NCBI GenBank assembly: GCA_012521335.1
Contig: JAAYMM010000070.1
Coordinates: 1-51,785 of the forward strand
Source: Bacillota bacterium
Lineage (GTDB): Bacteria; Bacillota; Limnochordia; Darwinibacteriales; Darwinibacteriaceae
DNA: 51,785 nucleotides
Direction of reading: 5' to 3'
A model generated the notes under the pieces. The model had not been told where the DNA came from and searched no databases. It saw only the letters and a list, made by a program, of their open reading frames with translations. Shown piece by piece: positions 1-10,250 of the stretch. The position numbers and the translations under genes are program-made. Position 1 is the first letter of the stretch; each line of letters opens with the position of its first letter.

Positions 1-17
1 GGAAGGAGTCCTGGAAC

Positions 18-830
18 GTGAGTAAGGAACGGGGGTTTTGGTACAACGTGGGCAGCGGTTTCCTGCTCGGTCTGGCCATGATTGTGCCCGGCGTGAGCGG
101 TGGCGTCTTGGCCATGGTTTTGGGGCGGTATGAACCCATCGTGGCCGCCATTGCCAAGCCCCTGGAGAATTGGCGGGGGCACCTGCGGTTTTTCCTGCCC
201 CTCGGTTTGGGAGCGGGAGCCTGTGTGCTGTTTTTGAGCAGGGCCCTGCAGTTTCTGATTACCTGCTATCCCCTGCCCACCGTGTACTTTTTCTTTGGTC
301 TAGTGCTAGCCGGGCTGCCTTCTGTCTTCAGGCTAGCTAACGCACAGGGTTTTGGCCTGTCCCATGGGTTAAGCCTTATTGCGGGTACCTGTCTACTCCT
401 GGTTGTGAGCGGGCTCCCGGCCGCCAGCGGGCAGCTTTGGGAGAGCCTGGGGCTGTTCGCTTATGTACTGAAGGGTGCCATAGTGGGCGCAGCCCTGGTT
501 GTTCCCGGTTTGAGCGTATCAATGCTGCTTCTGGCCTTGGGCCTGTATGAAGAGTTGTTGGGGGCGGTTGCCCGTCTTGATCTGGCCATACTGCTTCCTG
601 CGGCCTTGGGTTTCGTTCCAGGCCTGGTGCTGTTGTCTAAGGCTATGAACTGGTTCTTCGAGCGCAGATTCGGACAGATCTACTATGCCATCCTAGGCCT
701 GATGCTGGGTTCCCTGGGAGCAGCCTTCCCGGGTTTTCCCCGGTGGGGCTGGGAGTGGGTGCTTTGCCTAGCCCTCTTTGCCGGCGGGGTGTGGATAGGC
801 TCTTTCTTCAACCGTGAAAACGAGAGTTAG
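18..830 (+). CDS. DUF368 polytopic membrane protein, probable polyprenyl-phosphate transporter
   Basis: This 270-residue membrane protein belongs by sequence to the DUF368 family, members of which have been linked to recycling of undecaprenyl phosphate across the cytoplasmic membrane. The family signature appears near the N-terminus as 'MIVPGVSGGVLAM' and again near residue 163 as 'VVPGLSVSMLL', an internal duplication typical of the family. About eight hydrophobic segments are visible. The GTG start at 18 follows GGAAGGAG at the very start of the window; nothing upstream can be seen. The next gene begins two bases after the stop, so the two are probably cotranscribed. The family call is firm; the transported lipid is inferred from the family. 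Confidence 0.85.
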   Translation: MSKERGFWYNVGSGFLLGLAMIVPGVSGGVLAMVLGRYEPIVAAIAKPLENWRGHLRFFLPLGLGAGACVLFLSRALQFLITCYPLPTVYFFFGLVLAGLPSVFRLANAQGFGLSHGLSLIAGTCLLLVVSGLPAASGQLWESLGLFAYVLKGAIVGAALVVPGLSVSMLLLALGLYEELLGAVARLDLAILLPAALGFVPGLVLLSKAMNWFFERRFGQIYYAILGLMLGSLGAAFPGFPRWGWEWVLCLALFAGGVWIGSFFNRENES

Positions 831-832
831 GG

Positions 833-1504
833 GTGTTGTCAGTGCTCAAACTAGAGGAGTTTTTCAGTCTAGAAGGTTGTCCCGTCGCTGATCTGTTTAC
901 TGATATCCAGTATCCTTGGGAAGTGATCCCCCGCATCGCTCAGCTCTTAGAAGAGCTTATTGAGGAGAAGCGCTCCACCTACCGGGAGGTCGCGCCTGGA
1001 GTATGGGTTGGTGAAGGTACCACCGTGGCCGCCACGGCCACGCTGCAGGGGCCAGCCCTCTTTGGAAAAAACTGCGAGATCAGACCCAATGCCTTTGTAC
1101 GCGGTAATGTGATTGCCGGCGATGGAGTGGTTCTGGGCAATGCCAGTGAAGTCAAGCAGGCCATTTTGTTCTCCGGTGTGCAGCTGCCCCATTTTAACTA
1201 TGTAGGAGACTCCATTCTGGGACGCGGCGCGCATCTGGGGGCCGGCGCGATCGTCTCCAACTTCAAATCCACGAAAGAGCCGGTGAAGGTGCGCATCGGA
1301 GATGTGGTAATTGAGACCAGTATGCGCAAGTTCGGAGCGATTGTGGGGGACGGAGTAGAAGTGGGCTGCAATGCGGTGCTGAATCCGGGCACCCTGATCG
1401 GAGCAGGCAGCTTGATCTATCCCCTCACGTCCGTGCGTGGCTCCATTCCAGGCGGCATGATCTGCAAAGGCCGGGATGAGCTGGTTCCCTACCGTGCTAA
1501 GTAG
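833..1504 (+). CDS. Left-handed beta-helix (hexapeptide repeat) nucleotidyltransferase-like protein
   Basis: The 223-residue protein has a short N-terminal region and then a long series of hexapeptide repeats (for example 'GVWVGEGTTV', 'GALFGKNCEIRP', 'AIVGDGVEVG') that fold as a left-handed beta-helix, as in the C-terminal half of GlmU. The nucleotidyltransferase domain of GlmU is absent. It resembles the stand-alone LbH proteins often annotated as UDP-N-acetylglucosamine pyrophosphorylase-related. It could be an acyl- or acetyltransferase or a binding protein; the substrate is unknown. GTG 833, TTG 836 and GTG 842 are all possible starts and none has a strong ribosome site, so translation is probably coupled to the DUF368 gene. 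The 3' end overlaps the convergent kinase gene by eight bases. Confidence 0.75.
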   Translation: MLSVLKLEEFFSLEGCPVADLFTDIQYPWEVIPRIAQLLEELIEEKRSTYREVAPGVWVGEGTTVAATATLQGPALFGKNCEIRPNAFVRGNVIAGDGVVLGNASEVKQAILFSGVQLPHFNYVGDSILGRGAHLGAGAIVSNFKSTKEPVKVRIGDVVIETSMRKFGAIVGDGVEVGCNAVLNPGTLIGAGSLIYPLTSVRGSIPGGMICKGRDELVPYRAK

Positions 1505-2825
1505 CTGGGAGCTGCTCCTGCCTCTGTGCAGGAGGCAGGGCCAATGTAAACACGGTCAAGTCAGGTGAGCTGGTGACGGTAAGTGTGCCGCCCAGCTCTT
1601 CGGCTATGCGGTTGCAGATCACCAGGCCCCAGCCGTGGTTGCCCGAAGGGTCCTGCTTGGAAGTGACCCCGGCTCGGAAGATCCTCCGTCGGTCGAGGGC
1701 GCTGATTTCCGGCCCATTGTTGCTCACTGCGAGCAGACGCCGTCCGTAGGCATCCACTGACCAGGACAGTCTGACCCAGGGCTCTTTTTGCTGCATCACC
1801 GCGGCAAAGGCGTTATCCACCAAGTTCATGATCACCTTGGGCAGCAGGCGCTGTTCGTGGAAATCTTCGGGAGGTTCTGCTTCCACCGCCAAGGAGAACT
1901 CGATCCCCAGGCGCTGTGCTTCAGCTTGCTTGACGCGCAGCACTGTGCTCCAGGCGTCCGCCGGCAGGGTGGAATAGTTGTGGCGATCAGAGAGTTTGGC
2001 TGCGCTGTAGGCGATTGCCTGCAGCGCTTCTTCTGTTTTGCCCAGCTGCACATAGGTGGAAATGAGGGTCAGTTCATTGAGCAGGTCATGCCGCTCTTCC
2101 CGCATGGTCTGCAGAGCTGCTTCCTGAATGCTGCTCCGCCTGAGGTGGAATTGGAGCACCTTTTCGTTCTTGGCTTCGCGCTGAGAAGACTGGTGCAGGA
2201 TGAACACCAAAATGGGGAAGACAACGAGGCGCAGACCGAGAACGCTCAGGTAGTGCCCATCAGGGTGGGTTGCTGACTTAAGAGCTGCCGACGTCTGATA
2301 ACTGGAGATGACCATGCTCAAAAAGATCAAGAACCAGCCAAAGTAACGGGGGCGCCCGGAGTTCTGCACCCCTTGGCCAGTTTCAGATGTTTCAGTAAGG
2401 AGAAAGAAGGCGGCCAAGATGAGACTGGGCAGGTAAGCGGTTAAGTCATCAGATAACCAGCCCGCCCGGGCAGACCAAGGAGTCTCCAACATTTGGGGAA
2501 AGCGGTAGGCGAAGAGAGGTAAGAAGATGGCCCTTCCGATCGCGTGCAGGGAGTGGGGGATGAGGTAACCGAAGAGGGCATCGGGGAACATGCCCACGTT
2601 GAACACCCACATGAAGAAGACGAGGCTGCTTACGGAAAGAAGCAGGAAGCGCAGCTCGACTAAGGGCATCACGTGCGTCAAGACGACTGTAGCGAGGGCC
2701 TGCAGGGCGGCGAAAGAGCCAATCCTCGACCACTGCGTGGGACGGCCCAGGAGGCGTACCGCATCGTAGGTCTGCACGCACTCCATGAGAAAATGCCCTG
2801 CAGCGGCCCCAACCCAATTGGACAA
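1497..2825 (-). CDS. Orphan Spo0B-type membrane sensor histidine kinase
   Basis: This 442-residue protein has about six hydrophobic segments in residues 1-210, then a Spo0B-type phosphoacceptor helix with the motif 'EERHDLLNELTLISTYVQ' (His in RHDLLN), and a GHKL ATPase domain with an N-box 'NLVDNAFAA' and a G-box 'GWGLVICNRIAEELGG'. It should autophosphorylate on the His and pass phosphate to a response regulator, but no regulator gene lies nearby. The sensory signal is probably read in or at the membrane because there is no extracytoplasmic loop domain. The start is TTG 2825, preceded by AAGGGG at a good distance. That ribosome site can be masked by a hairpin, described separately. Confidence 0.85.
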   Translation of the reverse strand: MSNWVGAAAGHFLMECVQTYDAVRLLGRPTQWSRIGSFAALQALATVVLTHVMPLVELRFLLLSVSSLVFFMWVFNVGMFPDALFGYLIPHSLHAIGRAIFLPLFAYRFPQMLETPWSARAGWLSDDLTAYLPSLILAAFFLLTETSETGQGVQNSGRPRYFGWFLIFLSMVISSYQTSAALKSATHPDGHYLSVLGLRLVVFPILVFILHQSSQREAKNEKVLQFHLRRSSIQEAALQTMREERHDLLNELTLISTYVQLGKTEEALQAIAYSAAKLSDRHNYSTLPADAWSTVLRVKQAEAQRLGIEFSLAVEAEPPEDFHEQRLLPKVIMNLVDNAFAAVMQQKEPWVRLSWSVDAYGRRLLAVSNNGPEISALDRRRIFRAGVTSKQDPSGNHGWGLVICNRIAEELGGTLTVTSSPDLTVFTLALPPAQRQEQLPAT

Positions 2826-2832
2826 GAAAACC

Positions 2833-2865
2833 AGCCCCTTTTGTGCACGAATTCACTAAGGGGCT
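2833..2865 (-). promoter_or_regulatory. Inverted repeat that can sequester the ribosome site of the sensor kinase gene
   Basis: On the minus strand an AGCCCCTT arm is followed 17 bases later by its exact complement AAGGGGCT, eight base pairs in all. The second arm contains the AAGGGG ribosome binding site of the TTG-initiated kinase gene. If the RNA folds this way, translation initiation is blocked. Whether the leader switches between states is inference. Confidence 0.45.
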
Positions 2866-2928
2866 ATTCGACGGATTTTTTACTTTTCCTACCGACAAAG
2901 TTCGTCATGTTGCGTCATTTCTGAAAAT

Positions 2929-4110
2929 TTATACAGACCTGTTGATCCCGACTTCCTCCTCCAGCAGCGCAAGAAAGGCCTGCTGCGCATCGGGATCGGC
3001 GAAGTACACCTGAGCGGCAGTAGGGCTGCCTCCGCCCCGGCCGCCTAGGGGGTGCGCTTTTTCCTTCACCAGCTGTCCCAGGGCAGGCCCATCGGCTAGG
3101 TTGTGGGACAAGATTACCCTTTCACCCAGTTTGATCACAACCATTCCTTGGGTTAGTGCCAGCACCGCCCTGGATAGCTGTTGGGCTTCCTCAACGCTGG
3201 TGTCGGGCAGATCCAAATAGTAGGGACTGGCAGCTGCGCCTACTACTTGCTGAGCTCGGAAGTGGATCAGCTCGGCCTTGAGGTCTTCCAGGCGTTTTTC
3301 CAGCTCCTTCTTGCGCTCCAGCTCGGCGCGGATTTTCTGGCCCAGCTCTGGTTCGGGAGCGGCCAGCAGAGCAACCAGGTCAAAACAGATTTCGTGTTTG
3401 CGGCGATAATCCTCCAGGGCCCTGTTGCCGCAGAGGAAGTATACCCTGGTCATCCCTTTGTACTTCTCAGTCCTGAGGATCTTGAGCAGGCCGATCTGGC
3501 CAGTCCTTTCCACGTGAGTCCCAGAACAGGGGGAGAAGTCGAAGGCCTGGATCTCCACGATGCGCAGGGGTCCTTCCCGGTCTGGGATCTTGCGCAGGGG
3601 CAGATGCTGAAATCTATCGGGCTCGAGCGTGTAGGTGAGGACGGGCAGATCGCCGAGGATCAGTTCGTTGGCCCGCCTTTCCACCTTGACCTGTTCCTTT
3701 GGTGAAATGCTTGCTGCGGTGATGTCGATACTGCAGTACTCAGCGCCGAGGTGGAAGCTTTCTGTTCTGTAGCCGTACTCATCTTGGAAAATGGCCGAGA
3801 GCAGGTGCTGCCCACTGTGCTGCTGCATATGGTCCAGGCGTCTTTCCCAGTCTAGGACTGCGGTGGCACTGGTGCCCGATAGAGGCTCAGGGAGCACATG
3901 GTAGATGGTGCCTTCTGCTTCGAACACGTCCAGTAAGGGCACGCCGTTAATGGTTCCGAGGTCATGGGGCTGGCCGCCGCCGGTGGGGTAGAAAATGGTT
4001 TCAGCGAGCACCACCAGGTAGTGATCCCCCTTCTGCTGTTGGGAGATGATCTCCGTGTTCAGTTCCCGCCGCCAGGGTTGGGTGTAGTAGAGCTTAGAGA
4101 TGGTTATCAC
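2929..4110 (-). CDS. Alanyl-tRNA editing protein, AlaX-L type (editing domain plus DHHA1 domain)
   Basis: The 393-residue protein matches the long form of free-standing AlaX proteins, which hydrolyse Ser or Gly wrongly attached to tRNA-Ala. The zinc-binding motifs of the editing site are visible: 'HSGQH' near residue 97 and 'CSGTH' near residue 197. A coiled-coil stretch rich in Lys and Glu (about residues 258-290) leads to a C-terminal DHHA1 domain ending in 'GGRGGGSPTAAQVYF'. There is no aminoacylation domain, so it is not AlaRS itself. The start is GTG 4110, with only a modest GAGAAAG upstream. It lies 13 bases after the PAP2 gene and is probably in the same transcript. Confidence 0.9.
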   Translation of the reverse strand: MITISKLYYTQPWRRELNTEIISQQQKGDHYLVVLAETIFYPTGGGQPHDLGTINGVPLLDVFEAEGTIYHVLPEPLSGTSATAVLDWERRLDHMQQHSGQHLLSAIFQDEYGYRTESFHLGAEYCSIDITAASISPKEQVKVERRANELILGDLPVLTYTLEPDRFQHLPLRKIPDREGPLRIVEIQAFDFSPCSGTHVERTGQIGLLKILRTEKYKGMTRVYFLCGNRALEDYRRKHEICFDLVALLAAPEPELGQKIRAELERKKELEKRLEDLKAELIHFRAQQVVGAAASPYYLDLPDTSVEEAQQLSRAVLALTQGMVVIKLGERVILSHNLADGPALGQLVKEKAHPLGGRGGGSPTAAQVYFADPDAQQAFLALLEEEVGINRSV

Positions 4111-4123
4111 TCGCTTTCTCAGT

Positions 4124-4987
4124 TCAGTTGACCATTGTTACACTGGGCTTTTTATGCCAGCCCAGTTTGGTGAAGACAAAGGGTGCGCCAAGGCTGGCCC
4201 ACAGGCCTAACAGGGCATAGCGCACAACTACGCTCAAGCCGGCGGGCAGCCAGGCCACGAGAGGTTTCAAAGCAATCCGCAGCAGAAAGAGAACGGCCAA
4301 GCCAAGCACAGCTTTGGCCACGTTCTGCAGGGCCGTGGCCTCTTCTTGGAAGCGTACATAGAGGAGCTCCAGCCTGTAACCAAGGAGGGCTCCCAAAAGA
4401 AAACCTGCGGTCATGGGGCCGTCGCCTGCTGGGTGGATAAGGTACAGGATGGCCGCGGCCAAAACGGAGCCTAGCACCCAGGCACGCAGGGGGATCTGGA
4501 GCAGATCTGTTTCGGCCACAAACGAGTAGGCGAAGAGCAGTACCGCGCCAATGACCACTCCCCCCAGCACATCGATGGGCCAGTGTACCGCCAAGTAAAG
4601 GCGGGAAAAACTGATCAAAAAGATCAACACCGCAGCACCAATCCAGGCTAGGCGGGTTTTCAGCTTGAGGGCTAGAAAGCCCCAGAAAGCGGTGCTGCCC
4701 TGAGCGTGGCCGCTGGGGAAGGAGTACCCTTCCTGGGTCACCAGGCGCAGCTCCCGCGGCGGCCGCTCTGTGTGGAAGATGTGTTTCAGTCCTGAGTTGA
4801 CGTAAGCCGAGAAGATGAAGAACACCGAAAAGCGGAAACCGAAATGCTTGTCCACCAGCCAGTAGATGAGGGGTATGGCCAGCATATAGAACTCCAGCGA
4901 CCCCAAATTGGTCACCGCGCGGAAAAAGGCGGTGAGGGCAGGACTGCCGTGTCCCTGCAGCCAGGTAAGGAATTGCAAACCAGCCAT
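4124..4987 (-). CDS. PAP2-superfamily membrane phosphatase
   Basis: This 287-residue polytopic protein carries the three PAP2 motifs in order: 'KHIFHTERP' (KxxxxxxRP), 'PSGH', and 'SRLYLAVHWPIDV' (SRxxxxxHxxxD). These form the active site of integral-membrane acid phosphatases acting on lipid or isoprenoid phosphates at the outer face of the membrane. Undecaprenyl pyrophosphate is a plausible substrate but is not proven by sequence. The C-terminal half adds further hydrophobic segments beyond the core domain. The start is ATG 4987, with AAAGGAGG eight bases upstream. It is followed closely by the tRNA editing gene. Confidence 0.88.
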   Translation of the reverse strand: MAGLQFLTWLQGHGSPALTAFFRAVTNLGSLEFYMLAIPLIYWLVDKHFGFRFSVFFIFSAYVNSGLKHIFHTERPPRELRLVTQEGYSFPSGHAQGSTAFWGFLALKLKTRLAWIGAAVLIFLISFSRLYLAVHWPIDVLGGVVIGAVLLFAYSFVAETDLLQIPLRAWVLGSVLAAAILYLIHPAGDGPMTAGFLLGALLGYRLELLYVRFQEEATALQNVAKAVLGLAVLFLLRIALKPLVAWLPAGLSVVVRYALLGLWASLGAPFVFTKLGWHKKPSVTMVN

Positions 4988-5117
4988 GGAGCAAGGCCTC
5001 CTTTGGTTAGTGTTGGATCAATATTCGTAGGCAACGCGCCCATGTCCTCCCCCAGCGGCATTTTTCTTGCCTGAACGCGCCAAAGGCTCAGGTCGGGCCT
5101 GAGCCTCTGGTCAGCAT

Positions 5118-6891
5118 TCAGTCTGCCAAGAACTGGTTGGTATACAGGCGGTAGTAGTAGCCCCTTGCTTTGAGCAGCTCCTCGTGGGTGCCCTGTTCCA
5201 GCACCCGGCCGTCCCGGATCACCAGGATTAAGTCGGCGAAACGCACGGTCGAAAGCCGGTGGGCGATCACGAAGCTGGTGCGCCCCTTGAGCACTGTTTC
5301 CATGGCTTTTTGGATCAGCTGCTCCGTTTCCGTATCGATGGAGGAGGTGGCTTCATCCAGGATGAAGATGGCCGGATCGGCTAGGATCGCTCGAGCAAAG
5401 GAGATGAGCTGCTTTTGCCCAGTGGAGAGCAGTCCCCCTCCTTCGCCGACCTCCGTGTCGTAGCCCATGGGGAGCCGCATGATGAAATCATGGGCGTTCA
5501 CCAGCTTGGCTGCTCGTTCCACCTCTTCGTCGGTGGCCGTGAGCTTCCCGTAGCGGATGTTCTCCCGGATGGTGCCGGAAAAGAGGTGGGGGTTCTGCAG
5601 TACGCACCCTAGATTGCTCTGCAGCCAGGCCAAGGGCCTTTCTCGGTAATCCACTCCATCGATCAGGATGCGTCCCTGGGTTGGTTCGTAAAAGCGGCAG
5701 ACCAGATTAACGATGGTGCTCTTGCCCGATCCGGTTTCCCCCACCAGGGCCACCACCTGCCCGGGTTGAACCTCCAGGTTGAAGTTCTCCAGAACCGGCT
5801 CCTGAGGGTTGTAGGCAAACGATACGTTCTCAAAGCGGATAGCACCCCGCAGTTTGGGCCAGTCGTTTCTGAGCCCCGGGCGGTCCTGGATTTCCGGCAC
5901 AGTGTTGAGCAGTCCCATCACCCGCTCGGCGGCTGCATGGGCCATCTGCAGCTCCGCAAAGATCCTGGCGATTTCACGCACCGGGTCAAAGAACTGCCCG
6001 GCGTAGGAGATGAAGGCCGCCAGGACCCCGTAGCTGATGGTGCCGAAGGCCACACCTGTACCGCCGCGCCAAAGGGTGAGGGCCGTGCCCACGCTGGACA
6101 GAACCAGAACAATGGGCATGAACAGTGCGGAAAAAGTGGCCGCCCTGATGCTCATGGCCCGGTGGCTGCGGGTCAAGTCGGCAAACTCCTCCAGGTTCTT
6201 TTCCTCCCGGCTGAGGATCTTGGTCGTGGTTGCACCCATGATCCCTTCGCTGAAGGCCCCCGTGATGCGCGAGTTCAGGCGGCGCACTTCCCGGTAGGAA
6301 CGGAGGATCTGCCGTTGGAAGTAGATGCTGGCCACCGCCAAGGGAGGTATGACCGCCATGGTGAGCAGGGCCAGGCGCCAGTTGAGGACGAGCATCGCCA
6401 CAACATACAGCAACATGGCCGCAGCTCCCCAGAGCAGGTCAATCAGACTCCAGGACACGATCTCACCCAGCCTGTTGGCATCGCTGGTCAGCCGGGCCAA
6501 CAGCCACCCCGTAGCCCGCTTGTCATAGAAGGAGAAGGACAGCCTGTGCAGGTGCACAAAACCCTCGTTGCGGATGGTGTAGGTCAGACCCGACTCCACT
6601 TTGCCGGCCATGGAGATGAACAGGTAGATGTTGAAGGACTGAAACACCACCAAGCCGGCATAGGCGGCGGCGAACCAGCCCAGCCCCTGTGTGTTCTGGG
6701 GGATCACGAAACGATCCAGGGCGATCTTGGTCATGTAGGGAAAAGCGGCATCGCCCACTGCCAGGGCGACGGTGCTGACAATAGCCCAGCCGATGTAACG
6801 CCTGTAGGGACGGGCGAGGCGCAGGATCTGGCGCCACAGCCCCACATCTATTTTCTCGGCATAGACTTCTTCTTGCCATTCCGGCTGCAAT

Positions 6892-6899
<8 letters not shown>
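5118..6899 (-). CDS. ABC exporter half-transporter, catalytic subunit of a heterodimer
   Basis: The protein (about 593 residues from the start chosen here) has an N-terminal six-helix exporter membrane domain and a C-terminal ATPase domain with Walker A 'GETGSGKST', Walker B 'IFILDEATSSID' with the catalytic Glu, and an H-loop His in 'VIAHRLSTV'. Its signature motif is 'LSTGQ' rather than LSGGQ. The ORF track begins at 7016 inside the upstream gene; I prefer GTG 6899, which follows AGGAAG and overlaps the upstream stop by eight bases. Together with the upstream gene it forms a heterodimeric multidrug-type exporter like BmrCD or TM287/288. The substrate is unknown. Confidence 0.92.
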
Positions 6900-8682
<1,783 letters not shown>

Positions 8683-8706
8683 GCTCTGATGCCTCCTTTC
8701 CTTTGC

Positions 8707-8817
8707 ATTGTCTTAATATGCCTTTTATCAATATAGCACGGTTACCAGCTGGTGGCAAGCAAAAGTTTACCAACTGTGGAAAGGGATTCTGGTTAAGAAA
8801 CAGTAATTGTCTTAATA
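8707..8817. repeat. Two copies of a 12-bp direct repeat flanking the divergent promoter region
   Basis: The sequence ATTGTCTTAATA occurs at 8707-8718 and again at 8806-8817, 99 bp apart, within the 177-bp region between the ABC exporter operon and tryptophanase. One copy lies just downstream of the exporter promoter and the other about 40 bp before the tryptophanase start. A shared regulator site is possible; no family can be named. Confidence 0.4.
8730..8758 (-). promoter_or_regulatory. Sigma-A promoter of the ABC exporter operon
   Basis: On the minus strand a -35 box TTGCCA (8753-8758) and a -10 box TATATT (8730-8735) are separated by exactly 17 bases. The expected transcript start lies about 40 bases upstream of the ATG at 8682. 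Confidence 0.7.
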
Positions 8818-8859
8818 AGAACCGAACAAACTCGGCGAACTGGAAGGGAGTGCCAACTG

Positions 8860-10236
8860 ATGTATCAACCGGAACCTTTTAAGATCAAGATGGTCGAACC
8901 GATCAGGCTCTTGGACCGGCAGGAACGGGAACAGCGCATGATTGAGGCGGGGTACAACCCGTTTTTATTGCGCAGTGAACACGTGTACATAGATCTGCTT
9001 ACGGACAGCGGCACAGGTGCCATGAGCGACAGGCAGTGGGCGGGTTTGCTCCTCGGTGATGAATCCTATGCGGGCAGTCGCAACTTTTATCACTTAGAAG
9101 AAACAGTCCAGGAGCTCACCGGCTACCGCTATGTGGTGCCTACCCATCAGGGGCGGGGGGCTGAACAGATCATCATTCCCTATCTGGTGCGCAAAGGTAG
9201 AAAGTACGTTTTGGGCAATATGCACTTTGACACCACCAAAGCCCACATTGAGCTGGCAGGAGCTCTCGCGGTAAACTTCATCACGCCCGAAGCCCTGGAT
9301 ACCAGCACCGAGTATCCCTTTAAGGGCAACTTCGATCTCCAAGCCATGGAGCGGTTCATCCAGGAGCACGGTGCCGAGTCCATTGCCGCCATCATCACCA
9401 CCGTCACCTGCAACAGTGTGGGCGGCCAGCCCGTGTCCATGGCCAATATGCGCGGTGCCTACGCCTTGGGCAAAAAGTACAACATTCCCGTGATCATTGA
9501 CAGCGCTCGATTTGCTGAAAACGCCTATTTCATCAAACAAAGGGAAGCAGGCTACGGACAGCGAAGTATTCCAGAGATTGTGCGGGAGATGTTCTCCTAC
9601 GGCGATGCTCTGACCATGAGCGCCAAGAAGGACGGCTTGGTGAACATCGGAGGGCTCCTGGCAGTGAAAGAGGATGAAGAGCTGTTTAGAGCCTGCCAGG
9701 CCCTGGTAGTTCCCTACGAAGGCTTTCCTACCTATGGCGGGCTGGCCGGCCGGGACATGGAAGCCTTGGCCCTGGGCTTGAAAGAAGTTGTGCAGGAGGA
9801 TTACCTGCGCCAGCGCATCAGCCAAGTGGAGTTTCTGGGCAGACAGCTGCTGGATGCGGGCGTTCCCGTCCAAGCACCCATCGGCGGGCATGCCGTGTTT
9901 GTGGATGTGGGCCGCATCCTGCCGGAGATGCCCAAGACCCAGTATCCCGCCCATGCCTTTGCCGTTGCTTTATACTTAGAAAGCGGCATCAGAGCTGTGG
10001 AGATCGGTTCTTTGCTCTACGGCCGGGATCCGCAGACCGGGGAAGACGGCTTAGCAGATTTGGAACTGCTCCGCTTGACCATCCCCAGGAGGACTTATAC
10101 CGACAATCACATGCGCTACATCGCCGATTCGATGCTCAAGGTGTGCGCCCAGAAGGATAAGATTAAGGGCGTAGCCTTTGAATATGAACCGCCTATCCTG
10201 CGGCACTTTACTGCACGCTTCAGGCTTGTGGACTGA
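8860..10236 (+). CDS. tnaA: Tryptophanase (tryptophan indole-lyase)
   Basis: This 458-residue PLP enzyme cleaves L-tryptophan to indole, pyruvate and ammonia. It aligns along its full length with tryptophanase and tyrosine phenol-lyase. Three positions favour tryptophanase: Asp124 in 'HFDTTKAH' (Thr in tyrosine phenol-lyase), the segment 'IRAVEIGS' (MERG-like in the lyase), and His449 in 'LRHFTARF' (Phe in the lyase). The PLP lysine is Lys257 in 'SAKKDG'. The start is ATG 8860, preceded by GGAAGGGAG. I found no tnaC-like leader peptide. Oligoendopeptidase F follows after 14 bases, suggesting an operon for peptide and amino acid breakdown. Confidence 0.93.
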   Translation: MYQPEPFKIKMVEPIRLLDRQEREQRMIEAGYNPFLLRSEHVYIDLLTDSGTGAMSDRQWAGLLLGDESYAGSRNFYHLEETVQELTGYRYVVPTHQGRGAEQIIIPYLVRKGRKYVLGNMHFDTTKAHIELAGALAVNFITPEALDTSTEYPFKGNFDLQAMERFIQEHGAESIAAIITTVTCNSVGGQPVSMANMRGAYALGKKYNIPVIIDSARFAENAYFIKQREAGYGQRSIPEIVREMFSYGDALTMSAKKDGLVNIGGLLAVKEDEELFRACQALVVPYEGFPTYGGLAGRDMEALALGLKEVVQEDYLRQRISQVEFLGRQLLDAGVPVQAPIGGHAVFVDVGRILPEMPKTQYPAHAFAVALYLESGIRAVEIGSLLYGRDPQTGEDGLADLELLRLTIPRRTYTDNHMRYIADSMLKVCAQKDKIKGVAFEYEPPILRHFTARFRLVD

Positions 10237-10250
10237 GAAAGGAGACTAGT

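Noticed and set aside
2826-2928. Spo0A-box-like sequences (TGACGAA) near the sensor kinase promoter region
   Set aside because: One exact seven-base match and one near match in about 100 bp is not much above chance, and no sporulation gene is adjacent.
4152-4994. 280-residue minus-strand ORF overlapping the PAP2 gene
   Set aside because: It is an alternative frame without family motifs; the PAP2 frame has all three active-site motifs and the ribosome site.
8759-8859. tnaC-like leader peptide before tryptophanase
   Set aside because: No short ORF with a ribosome site and the required Trp and Pro arrangement was found.
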